The notes under the pieces: generated by a model
Told to the model about the DNA's origin: nothing
What the model saw: the letters and a program-made list of their open reading frames with translations, nothing else
Databases searched by the model: none
Program-made: the position numbers and the translations under genes
DNA from: an uncultured Lachnospiraceae bacterium
GTDB taxonomy: Bacteria; Bacillota; Clostridia; Lachnospirales; Lachnospiraceae
DNA length: 11,194 nt
Assembly: GCA_934351705.1 (NCBI GenBank)
Contig: CAKRJK010000019.1
Location: forward strand, 1-11,194
Direction: 5' to 3'
Shown: positions 1 to 6,558 of the stretch, piece after piece
How the letters are laid out: each line of letters begins with the position of its first letter
Numbering within the stretch: the first letter of the stretch is position 1

Positions 1-12
1 GCAAGAACCACA

Positions 13-282
13 ATGAAGATAAAAGACACAGACATTTACCAGTTAAAATATTTTACATATAAGAAACCTTTCACCGGCAGCATGGAAAACATGCGATACC
101 ACATCGCACAGAAAAAAGAAGAAGAGGACACTTTTTTAGAAGCGGCGGTATACCCGCAGCCATATTGCTGGGAGGAAACCCCGGAAGAACAAAAACAGAG
201 AAAGATGTTTGAATTCAGCGAAGACGGGCGACGAGATATGATAGAATGGCTGAATCAGAAAGTACAGGAGTTTTCAGTTTAG
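13..282 (+). CDS. Small hypothetical protein, start uncertain
   Basis: The protein has 89 residues from the ATG at 13, is soluble and highly charged, and has no signal peptide or membrane segment. It carries several aromatic and Pro clusters (YKKPFTGS near residues 16-23, YPQPYCW near 47-53) and ends in a predicted amphipathic helix (DMIEWLNQKVQEF). I do not recognise a named family. It resembles small conserved hypothetical proteins of Lachnospiraceae, but that is recollection and not something I could test. No clear Shine-Dalgarno precedes the ATG, and the reading frame stays open to the left edge of the window, so the true start may lie upstream and the gene may be partial. It ends 22 bp before the cation transporter, whose ribosome site lies in the gap, so the two are probably co-transcribed. 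Function unknown. Confidence 0.6.
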   Translation: MKIKDTDIYQLKYFTYKKPFTGSMENMRYHIAQKKEEEDTFLEAAVYPQPYCWEETPEEQKQRKMFEFSEDGRRDMIEWLNQKVQEFSV

Positions 283-304
283 GGTAAGATAAAGGAGAGA
301 TAAG

Positions 305-1492
305 ATGGTAACATTATTAGCAAAGATTTTTATAAAAAATGCCGAGGATACTGCCAATCCAAAAGTGCGGCAGGCATACGGAGTACTGACCGGAGTGGTG
401 GGGATTTTATTAAACATCCTTTTGTTTGCGGGAAAATTTGTGGCAGGAACCATCAGTAAATCGATTTCCATTACTGCAGATGCATTCAACAACCTGTCAG
501 ATGCGGGTTCCTCTTTTGTTACATTAATCGGTTTTAAACTTGCGGGTGCAAAGCCCGATCCGGAGCATCCGTTCGGACACGGAAGAATCGAGTACGTGGC
601 AGGACTGGTAGTTTCGGGAGTCATTCTTCTCATGGCATTCGAGTTAATTCGGGATTCCATAGATAAGATTATACATCCGCAAAAAGTAGAATTCAGTGTT
701 TTGGCGGCGGCGATTTTGCTGGTATCCATTCTGGTCAAAATATATATGTATCTCTACAACAGCAGTATCAGTAAAAAGATAGAATCTGCGGCAATGAAAG
801 CAACAGCAATTGACAGCTTAAGTGATACGCTGGCAACAACGGTGGTATTGGCAGCATCTGTGATTGCACATTTCACAGGGCTTCAGATAGACGGATATTG
901 TGGTGTTCTGGTAGGATTATTTATTTTCTATGCAGGATTTTCGGCAGCAAAAGAAACATTAGATCCGTTGCTCGGACAGCCGCCTGAGGAAGAATTTGTG
1001 GAGCGGATCGAGGAAATCGTCATGAGCTATGATTTGGTTCAGGGAATCCACGATTTAGTCGTTCACAATTACGGACCGGGAAGAGTAATGATTTCACTTC
1101 ATGCGGAAGTTCCGGCAGAAGAGGACATTTTAGAGATTCACGATATGATCGATATCATCGAAAATGAATTGGGTGAGAAATTAAACTGCGAGGCAGTCAT
1201 ACATATGGATCCTCTGGTGACACGGGATGAACGAGTCAATGAGTTGAAGGATCAGGTAGCACAAGTGGTAAGCGGTTTGGACGAAGAGGTCACAATGCAT
1301 GATTTTAGAACCGTGATAGGACCAACACATACGAATCTGCTGTTTGACGTGGTATTGCCTTACCGCTATGAAATGAGTGATGAGGAGGTCAAAGAAGAGA
1401 TTCAAAAAAGAGTGCAGGAGCATTTGGGAAACGAATATTTTACGGTTATTCAAATAGACAGACCTTATACAACCACAAAAAAGAAATCTTAG
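305..1492 (+). CDS. Cation diffusion facilitator (CDF) exporter, Mn-type site, duplicated C-terminal domain
   Basis: This is a 395-residue membrane antiporter that moves a divalent metal out of the cytosol in exchange for protons. About six hydrophobic segments lie between residues 28 and 215. The transmembrane metal site shows N62-x3-D66 in helix 2 and D170-x3-D174 in helix 5. Zn/Cd transporters usually have His in these positions, while an Asn-Asp-Asp-Asp set is described for Mn exporters such as pneumococcal MntE, so Mn export is the better guess. The HPFGHGR motif (88-94) is also typical of the family. The cytosolic part holds a standard CDF dimer domain (about 247-303, HDLVVHNYGPGR onward) and then a second similar segment (about 329-388, HDFRTVIGP onward), making the protein about 90 residues longer than a usual CDF. 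AAAGGAGA at 291-298 supports the ATG. The stop codon lies inside the terminator stem. Family is certain; the metal is inferred. Confidence 0.93.
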   Translation: MVTLLAKIFIKNAEDTANPKVRQAYGVLTGVVGILLNILLFAGKFVAGTISKSISITADAFNNLSDAGSSFVTLIGFKLAGAKPDPEHPFGHGRIEYVAGLVVSGVILLMAFELIRDSIDKIIHPQKVEFSVLAAAILLVSILVKIYMYLYNSSISKKIESAAMKATAIDSLSDTLATTVVLAASVIAHFTGLQIDGYCGVLVGLFIFYAGFSAAKETLDPLLGQPPEEEFVERIEEIVMSYDLVQGIHDLVVHNYGPGRVMISLHAEVPAEEDILEIHDMIDIIENELGEKLNCEAVIHMDPLVTRDERVNELKDQVAQVVSGLDEEVTMHDFRTVIGPTHTNLLFDVVLPYRYEMSDEEVKEEIQKRVQEHLGNEYFTVIQIDRPYTTTKKKS

Positions 1493-1512
1493 AGGGGATT
1501 CTAAGATTTCTT
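1481..1512. terminator. Shared bidirectional intrinsic terminator
   Basis: A perfect 13-bp inverted repeat (1481-1493 and 1500-1512) surrounds a 6-nt loop and can be extended by two more A-T pairs on the outside. The plus-strand side is followed by TTTTCTATT and the minus-strand side by TTTTGTGGTT. It sits between the ends of two convergent genes and overlaps the last codons and stop of the CDF gene, so it probably ends both transcripts. The stem is AT-rich, so each direction may be only moderately efficient. Confidence 0.8.
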
Positions 1513-1531
1513 TTCTATTACGCGGTTTGTT

Positions 1532-3778
1532 CTATTCTTTTGCGGTAGCAGGGGGAACCTGTTTTACGGGTTCCTCCGTACCGTTTTGGATTTCTTCAAG
1601 TACTTCGTTGTTGTTAATGTTATCAAGAGTGTCCTCTTGGTTTTCAATGTTGCTGTCGGTGGTGAGATTTGAACTCTCCTCCTCTGGATCTAACGGTGCC
1701 GAGTAAATATACTCGTTAGAGCTTCGGAAAATCGTATTGCTGGAACCCATCTGATTTACTACCAGTACATCGCCGTCCTTGAGCTTATCGGCACTGATTT
1801 TCACATAATTACCACTGACATAAGTAGTCGGTACCTTATCTCCGTTTACAAAGACCTTACTCCACGGAGTGAAATTCTCACCGTAAATCATTAATTTTCC
1901 GTCTGCGGAGAACCATGTACGCAGAATGCTGGTCTCGTCAATTCCCATAATCATATTCGTGGCAGGATACAAATTCTCGCCGTGATATAAGTAACGTTTT
2001 CCATAGAGCAGATCATACTGTAAAAGCTCCAGATCTTTTAAATAAGTCTTGGACTGGGACTGGCTCTGGTGGAAACGGAAAATATTACCCTCATGGATTC
2101 CAAGCTGATCGGTTAAGTGGGCAAGAAGCTGATAGGAAGTTAAATCCGCATCCTCTTTTGCCAGACCAAAGTTATTCCAGGTAACATATTTCGTTTTGAA
2201 AATATCTCCTGTTGCGACATCACTCTCAGACAATCCGAGTGTCGGAAGATGATCACCCCAGAGAACAACAATGGTATCTTCCCCTCTGGCATCCAGTGCG
2301 GCGGTCAGATTACCGATAAACTTATCTACTTCATGAATCTCGTTAATATAGTATTCCCACTGATTCTTGGTTGCCTCATCGGCAAGACCGCTGACAGTGA
2401 TTTCAGGATTCTCGATAACTTTCTCGGTTGGGTAATCGCCGTGTCCCTGTACGGTAATGGTGTATACAACATCCTTCTGGTCAGGTGTCGCATCCATAGC
2501 TTTTACCGTTTCGGAAATCAGAATGTCATCTGTCGGCCAGGAGCCAAGCGGTGTATATTCCGTAATGTTCATTAATTCCTTACTTGTAAAAGTGTCAAAT
2601 CCCATACGCTCAAAGGCATTGGCGCGGCTGTAAAAATTACCGCCGTTGTTGTGAACAACGTGAGTACCGTAGCCGAGCGGTGACAAGACGGAGGCAATGC
2701 TTTCACAACTGTCAACCTGCTTTAATATCGTCTTGTGAGGATATTCTCCCGTACCGAAAAATTGAATACCCATACCGGTCAATACTTCAAATTCTGTGTT
2801 TGCGGTACCGGCACCGATGACAGGAACCGTCATGTGACCGGTAGAATAGTTGCTTTCCAGACGATGGAAGTTCGGAATCGGATCTTCGGAGCATTCAAGG
2901 AAGTTGACTTCGCTTGGATCCATAAAAGATTCCAGAAGAACTACAACGATATTCGGCATATCTTCCTGTGAGATCGTGGTCGGTTCCGTGCTTATCGAAG
3001 CTGCAATTTTGTCAATTGTTTCTTCAGAGTAATCAGCCGGTTTGCTCATACCTCTGTCTACCACAGAAGAAGAAAAACCGTAGATAAATCCATAATTTTC
3101 ATAGCCCTGTGCGATGTTGGCAAAATAAGAAGCAATAATGTCTTTGTTTTGCGCAGCCTCCGTTGTTACAGGAACCCAGATAAAACAGGACGCAACAAAG
3201 ACGAAAGTTAAAAGTTTATTGGTCTTTCCTTTGAATTTCGGACCTTTTGCCCAAAGCCATGCACAGAAGGCAAAAAAGGCAACCACGCCGACAACGGCAA
3301 GCAACGCCTGACCGGCAGTAAAGTAATTCGTATTCTGCATCGTGAGCAGATCGGTTACCATCTTCAAGTCGGTATATCCGAACGGTGTGACACGCTGTGC
3401 TAAAATACAGCCGTTAATGATTCCCAAGAAAAGCCAGAATCCGCTGATCAAAACACGGGCGAGCGTACGCCGACGGAAAAAGTACACAATCGAAAGCGAC
3501 GCAAAAATAATCAATGAATTATATAAGTAGGCAAGCGTATGCCCCCCTACAAAGGTTGCGGCAGACACGATGCTGTGTCTGGAAAACACTTCAATAATAA
3601 AAGTCAAAAGGCATGCCAGCAATACGTGGAACAGAATCGAAAACCGATTCATAAAAGCGATCACCTTGTTCCAGCGCTCGCGTGTCTCCGGTTTCATCGG
3701 AGGGAGTTTTGGAAGTTTGCTTTTGATTTTATTGAAAAATGCTTTGACAGCCGAAAAGGCTTTTTTTTGTTTTTTCAA
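1532..3778 (-). CDS. LTA synthase family phosphoglycerol transferase (alkaline-phosphatase-like sulfatase fold)
   Basis: This membrane enzyme probably transfers glycerol-phosphate (or a related group) from phosphatidylglycerol to an envelope polymer outside the cell, as LtaS-type enzymes do. From the TTG at 3778 it has 748 residues. A cytosolic Lys-rich N-terminus is followed by about five membrane helices (near 47-63, 86-101, 108-127, 157-177, 188-203) and an extracellular catalytic domain. The domain carries LLESF (metal-binding Glu near 283), GTANTEF (nucleophile Thr near 325, aligning with Thr300 of S. aureus LtaS) and WGDH (Asp509-His510). A beta-sandwich-like region (about 610-694) and a Glu/Asn-rich disordered tail (about 695-748) follow, which LtaS itself lacks. 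A GTG at 3787 is in frame, but GAGGTGG at 3784-3790 lies 5 nt before the TTG at 3778 and overlaps that GTG, so I prefer TTG. The polymer it makes cannot be read from sequence. It is transcribed away from the cyclase gene. Confidence 0.9.
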   Translation of the reverse strand: MKKQKKAFSAVKAFFNKIKSKLPKLPPMKPETRERWNKVIAFMNRFSILFHVLLACLLTFIIEVFSRHSIVSAATFVGGHTLAYLYNSLIIFASLSIVYFFRRRTLARVLISGFWLFLGIINGCILAQRVTPFGYTDLKMVTDLLTMQNTNYFTAGQALLAVVGVVAFFAFCAWLWAKGPKFKGKTNKLLTFVFVASCFIWVPVTTEAAQNKDIIASYFANIAQGYENYGFIYGFSSSVVDRGMSKPADYSEETIDKIAASISTEPTTISQEDMPNIVVVLLESFMDPSEVNFLECSEDPIPNFHRLESNYSTGHMTVPVIGAGTANTEFEVLTGMGIQFFGTGEYPHKTILKQVDSCESIASVLSPLGYGTHVVHNNGGNFYSRANAFERMGFDTFTSKELMNITEYTPLGSWPTDDILISETVKAMDATPDQKDVVYTITVQGHGDYPTEKVIENPEITVSGLADEATKNQWEYYINEIHEVDKFIGNLTAALDARGEDTIVVLWGDHLPTLGLSESDVATGDIFKTKYVTWNNFGLAKEDADLTSYQLLAHLTDQLGIHEGNIFRFHQSQSQSKTYLKDLELLQYDLLYGKRYLYHGENLYPATNMIMGIDETSILRTWFSADGKLMIYGENFTPWSKVFVNGDKVPTTYVSGNYVKISADKLKDGDVLVVNQMGSSNTIFRSSNEYIYSAPLDPEEESSNLTTDSNIENQEDTLDNINNNEVLEEIQNGTEEPVKQVPPATAKE

Positions 3779-3834
3779 AATAACCACCTCAAATTATATT
3801 TTATAAGGAAAATCAAAATCTTTTTCACTAGAAC

Positions 3835-3863
3835 AGAATAAAACGAATCACTACAAAAATCAA
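3835..3863 (-). promoter_or_regulatory. Putative sigma-A promoter of the LTA-synthase-like gene
   Basis: On the minus strand TTGATT (3863-3858) and TATTCT (3840-3835) are separated by exactly 17 bp, which gives a leader of about 50 nt to the TTG start. A better-looking TATAAT at 3798-3793 has no partner at a normal distance and would leave almost no leader. The match is moderate. Confidence 0.4.
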
Positions 3864-3881
3864 CGGTAATATTTGATAAAA

Positions 3882-3903
3882 AATTCTTAAGAATTCATGA
3901 ATT
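3882..3903. repeat. Two overlapping AT-rich palindromes in the divergent promoter region
   Basis: AATTCTTAAGAATT (3882-3895) is a perfect 14-bp palindrome, and it overlaps a perfect 12-bp palindrome AATTCATGAATT (3892-3903). A related AAGAATTTCTT dyad lies at 3948-3958 and runs into the -35 of the cyclase promoter. They sit between two divergent promoters, so they could be binding sites for one regulator. This is inference, because AT-rich DNA yields palindromes easily. Confidence 0.4.
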
Positions 3904-3956
3904 TTTATATTCTCCTCCGCAGATGCGGTGTGTGAGGGGGTGAACGTAAGAATTTC

Positions 3957-3985
3957 TTGAAAAAGAGTGATGATTCGAGTATAAT
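3957..3985 (+). promoter_or_regulatory. Sigma-A promoter of the diguanylate cyclase gene
   Basis: TTGAAA (3957-3962) and TATAAT (3980-3985) are separated by exactly 17 bp, close to consensus. Transcription would start near 3992, leaving a leader of about 45 nt before the ATG at 4037. A small CCGC-AGAT-GCGG hairpin (3917-3928) lies upstream and has no clear role. Confidence 0.7.
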
Positions 3986-4036
3986 TTAAATATTAATATA
4001 ATTATGGGAAAGTGTTTGTTTCTAGAAGGAATGACT

Positions 4037-5131
4037 ATGAAAAACTTAGATTATCCGAAAACACATAAAAAACTGAGTAAAGAAAAAAGTGCAGAGTGGA
4101 AAAGAGTTGTGTTTGCCACACTCTGGAAATTGTGGTTGATAACATTATTTGCGGAATTATTCCTGTTTATCTTTTTTAAACCGGTTCCGGAATGTGATCG
4201 AAAACTGTATTTTGAACTCTTTGTACTTCGCCCGACGATATGGACGACATCACTTTTGGTTATTGCACAGGTCATATTGAATACCCTGTTGACGAAAGTG
4301 GGGCGGGAATTTCTATCTGTAAGTACAATCATCATTATCACACTTCAAAGTGCGATTGTTGTATGGGTACATACAAGTGTTCCGCTGTTGCCGGTAGTAC
4401 TTTTGTTTCCGTTGGTACTGGTGCCGTTGTACCGGGACAGAAGGATGGGGATTGTCCAGATTATTTGTTCTATCTTGGCATATGTAGCATACAGTGTATA
4501 CTTTTTGCCGAATACACCTTATATGCCACCAAGAAATTCGTTGATTGATGTTACGATTTTTGTGGGGTGTGCAATCAGTCTTTTTATCTGGATAGATCAG
4601 GTGAATGTTTCTTTTGTATTATATGAAGAAAAATCGGAACGGGATTCATTGACACATCTGCACAATCACGAGTCGTTTTATGAAGAACTTGAGTATTATA
4701 TGCGGGCATATAAAAAGACAGGCAATACATTTTCTGTTCTGATAGCGGATATTGATGATTTTAAAAAGGTGAATGATATATACGGTCACGCATTCGGAGA
4801 TAGGGTAATACAGCAGATTTCCGCAACGATGGAAGCACTTCGTTCAAAGAATGATTTTACGGCGAGATACGGCGGAGAAGAATTTGTGATGCTGATGCCG
4901 AACAAGGGAATCAAGGAGGCGGCAGAGGTTGGGGAAGCACTCAGAAGGGAGTTTGCACAACATGCGTTTTTGACGAACGAGGGAAGAAAGAATTTTACAA
5001 TCAGCGTGGGAGTTGCAGAATACACAAGAGAATATGAGACATCCAGTGCCTTTTTTGCCTGTGCGGACAGTGCGTTGTACACAGCCAAGAATAACGGGAA
5101 AAACCGGGTATGCTGCGACAAAGCAGACTGA
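4037..5131 (+). CDS. Membrane-bound diguanylate cyclase (GGDEF protein, GGEEF active site)
   Basis: The protein has 364 residues and makes cyclic di-GMP from two GTP. About 190 N-terminal residues form roughly six hydrophobic segments (near 30-48, 62-85, 92-112, 115-131, 137-156, 169-187) with no sensor family that I recognise. A GGDEF domain follows (about 203-360). Visible features are RDSLTHLHN, ADIDDFKKVND (metal-binding Asp near 238) and the intact signature RYGGEEF (279-283), so it should be active. The feedback I-site, usually R-x-x-D just before the signature, reads S270-K-N-D273, so the Arg is missing. An ATG at 4004 is in frame, but AGAAGGA (4024-4030) lies 6 nt before the ATG at 4037, which I take as the start. 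It has its own promoter and ends before a strong hairpin, so it is probably transcribed alone. No partner EAL protein is in the window. Confidence 0.92.
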   Translation: MKNLDYPKTHKKLSKEKSAEWKRVVFATLWKLWLITLFAELFLFIFFKPVPECDRKLYFELFVLRPTIWTTSLLVIAQVILNTLLTKVGREFLSVSTIIIITLQSAIVVWVHTSVPLLPVVLLFPLVLVPLYRDRRMGIVQIICSILAYVAYSVYFLPNTPYMPPRNSLIDVTIFVGCAISLFIWIDQVNVSFVLYEEKSERDSLTHLHNHESFYEELEYYMRAYKKTGNTFSVLIADIDDFKKVNDIYGHAFGDRVIQQISATMEALRSKNDFTARYGGEEFVMLMPNKGIKEAAEVGEALRREFAQHAFLTNEGRKNFTISVGVAEYTREYETSSAFFACADSALYTAKNNGKNRVCCDKAD

Positions 5132-5150
5132 AAATAAGGCAGAATATACA

Positions 5151-5191
5151 AAGTGTCAGTGCGGAACGATAACGTATCCGTACTGACACTT
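5151..5191. terminator. Shared bidirectional terminator hairpin
   Basis: A 15-bp stem (5151-5165 with 5177-5191) contains one G-T wobble and closes an 11-nt loop. The plus-strand side is followed by TCTTTCATTATTT. The minus-strand side continues into TTGTATATTC. It lies between the stop of the cyclase gene and the stop of the convergent metal-sensor gene, so it probably serves both. Confidence 0.8.
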
Positions 5192-5197
5192 CTTTCA

Positions 5198-5533
5198 TTA
5201 TTTAATAAACTTGTTGATGGCTTCTTCCAGATCGGTGAGAACCTGCTCGTCACCGGTTTCCATAGCATCGACAACACAGTGCTTGATATGGTCCTCTAAA
5301 ATAATCTTGCCAATGTTGTTGATGGCAGAGCGGACAGCGGCAATCTGGATTAAGACTTCGCTGCAATCACGGCCTTCCTCAACCATCGACTTTACGGCCT
5401 CCATATGACCGATGGCGCGTGACATTCTGTTTAGTACGGCTTTGGTATTTTCATGATGGTGTCCGTGTGTATGTGTGACGGTTGTACCGTCCTCTAAAAC
5501 GTGTGTGTGTTCATGTGTATGTTGTTTGCTCAT
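5198..5533 (-). CDS. CsoR/RcnR-family metal-sensing repressor with His-rich N-terminus
   Basis: The protein has 111 residues and belongs to the all-helical Trns_repr_metal (DUF156) family, whose members leave their operator when metal binds. The core aligns well (KAVLNRMSRAIGHMEAV; RDCSEVLIQIAAVRSAI; LEDHIKHC). Ligand positions C57, H82 and C86 have exactly the spacing of the Cu(I) sensor CsoR (Cys-His-Cys, +25 and +4), and Cys at the last position argues against RcnR, which has His. The nickel sensor InrS also uses Cys-His-Cys plus an extra N-terminal His, so copper and nickel cannot be separated here. An N-terminal extension holds nine His in the first 27 residues, in HTHEHTH- and HTHGHHH-like clusters. 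AGAGGAGA (5539-5546) supports the ATG at 5533. No copper or nickel transporter is adjacent; the divergent gene is an EamA transporter. Family certain, metal not. Confidence 0.93.
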   Translation of the reverse strand: MSKQHTHEHTHVLEDGTTVTHTHGHHHENTKAVLNRMSRAIGHMEAVKSMVEEGRDCSEVLIQIAAVRSAINNIGKIILEDHIKHCVVDAMETGDEQVLTDLEEAINKFIK

Positions 5534-5562
5534 AAAAATCTCCTCTGTCTGTTTCGATTTTC

Positions 5563-5591
5563 ATTGTATAGCAAAGCAAAAAGAACTGCAA
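5563..5591 (-). promoter_or_regulatory. Putative promoter of the metal-sensor gene
   Basis: On the minus strand TTGCAG (5591-5586) and TACAAT (5568-5563) are 17 bp apart, giving a short leader before the ATG at 5533. The -10 is good and the -35 is weak. An overlapping TATACA (5570-5565) would fit only with a 15-bp spacer. Confidence 0.4.
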
Positions 5592-5603
5592 GAATTTTTT
5601 GTG

Positions 5604-5615
5604 ACCATGCATGGT
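5604..5615. promoter_or_regulatory. 12-bp perfect palindrome, candidate operator
   Basis: ACCATGCATGGT is a perfect palindrome between the metal-sensor gene and the divergent EamA gene. It lies about 13 bp upstream of the proposed sensor -35. Its ACC...GGT ends loosely recall operators of CsoR-type repressors, but it lacks their usual G/C-run core. A role as operator is an inference from place and symmetry only. Confidence 0.3.
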
Positions 5616-5685
5616 AAAAGATAGTAATTCAAAATGCTTTGTGATAAAATAGCAGTAGTTTAAAAACAGAAATGAGGGAATAAAA

Positions 5686-6543
5686 ATGTGGCTGTATTAT
5701 GCGATCGGTTCTGCCGTGTTTGCGGGAATCACTGCAATTATCGCAAAAGTGGGAATTAAGAAAACGGATTCGGATCTGGCGACGGCAATCCGGACAATCG
5801 TGGTGCTGGCGTGTGCCTGCGTGATGGTGCGGATCGTCGGTTCTTATGAAAGCATACATAGTATCAGCAGAAGAAGTTTTGAATTTCTGATCTTATCGGG
5901 AGTGGCAACGGGAGCATCATGGCTTTGCTATTTTCGGGCATTGCAATTAGGAGATGTCAATAAAGTAACACCGATTGATAAATCCAGCACGGTGCTGACG
6001 ATGCTGCTGGCATTTTTATTGTTGGGAGAAAAACTGACCAAGTACTGCATTATCGCAATGGTATTGATCGGACTTGGAACCTATATGATGGTGGCAAGAC
6101 AGTCAAGCGGCAAGAAAGCAAAGAGTAAGACGTGGCTGCTCTATGCGATTCTCTCGGCGGTGTTTGCCAGTCTGACGGCAATTCTGGCAAAGATCGGAAT
6201 TGACGGCGTGGAGTCCAATCTGGGTACGGCAATCCGCACGGCGGTAGTGCTGGTTATGGCATGGCTTATCGTGTTTGTAAAAGGAAAACAAAAAGAGTTT
6301 AAATATATGACGTTCAAGAGCGGGATATTTATTTGTCTGTCGGGAGTGACAACGGGATTGTCATGGCTTTGCTATTACAAAGCATTACAGAAGGGAGAGG
6401 CAAGTGTAGTAGTGCCGATCGACAAACTCAGTATCGTAGTGACGATTGCTTTTTCTTCGCTGTTCTTAAAGGAACATTTATCGAGAAAAGCATTTATCGG
6501 ATTGGTTTTAATCGTAGCAGGAACAGTACTTTTATTAATCTAA
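5686..6543 (+). CDS. EamA (drug/metabolite transporter superfamily) permease, near-symmetric duplication
   Basis: The protein has 285 residues, is almost entirely hydrophobic, and should have about ten membrane helices as two five-helix EamA units. The halves align at a constant offset of 148 residues without a gap: W2/W150, TAIRT 33-37/181-185, SGVATG 71-76/SGVTTG 219-224, SWLCY 78-82/226-230, PIDK 96-99/244-247. By hand I count about 65 identities in 136 positions. Family members move small metabolites across the inner membrane; the substrate cannot be read here. TGAGGGAA lies 5-8 nt before the ATG. The stop is 15 bp before the patatin gene, so the two are probably one transcript. It is divergent from the metal sensor across 152 bp. 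Metal-linked export is possible but unsupported, since no His/Cys ligand cluster is visible. Confidence 0.9.
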   Translation: MWLYYAIGSAVFAGITAIIAKVGIKKTDSDLATAIRTIVVLACACVMVRIVGSYESIHSISRRSFEFLILSGVATGASWLCYFRALQLGDVNKVTPIDKSSTVLTMLLAFLLLGEKLTKYCIIAMVLIGLGTYMMVARQSSGKKAKSKTWLLYAILSAVFASLTAILAKIGIDGVESNLGTAIRTAVVLVMAWLIVFVKGKQKEFKYMTFKSGIFICLSGVTTGLSWLCYYKALQKGEASVVVPIDKLSIVVTIAFSSLFLKEHLSRKAFIGLVLIVAGTVLLLI

Positions 6544-6558
6544 GAGCGGAGGGAACGG

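Noticed and set aside
274-738. 154-codon open frame on the minus strand
   Set aside because: It lies fully opposite the clear CDF gene, has no ribosome site and gives a Ser/Thr/Pro-rich translation unlike any family.
3779-3787. GTG at 3787 as the LTA-synthase-like gene start
   Set aside because: The GTG forms part of the GAGGTGG ribosome site that serves the TTG at 3778, and nothing suitable lies upstream of it.
4004-4036. ATG at 4004 as the cyclase start
   Set aside because: It has no ribosome site, whereas AGAAGGA lies 6 nt before the in-frame ATG at 4037.
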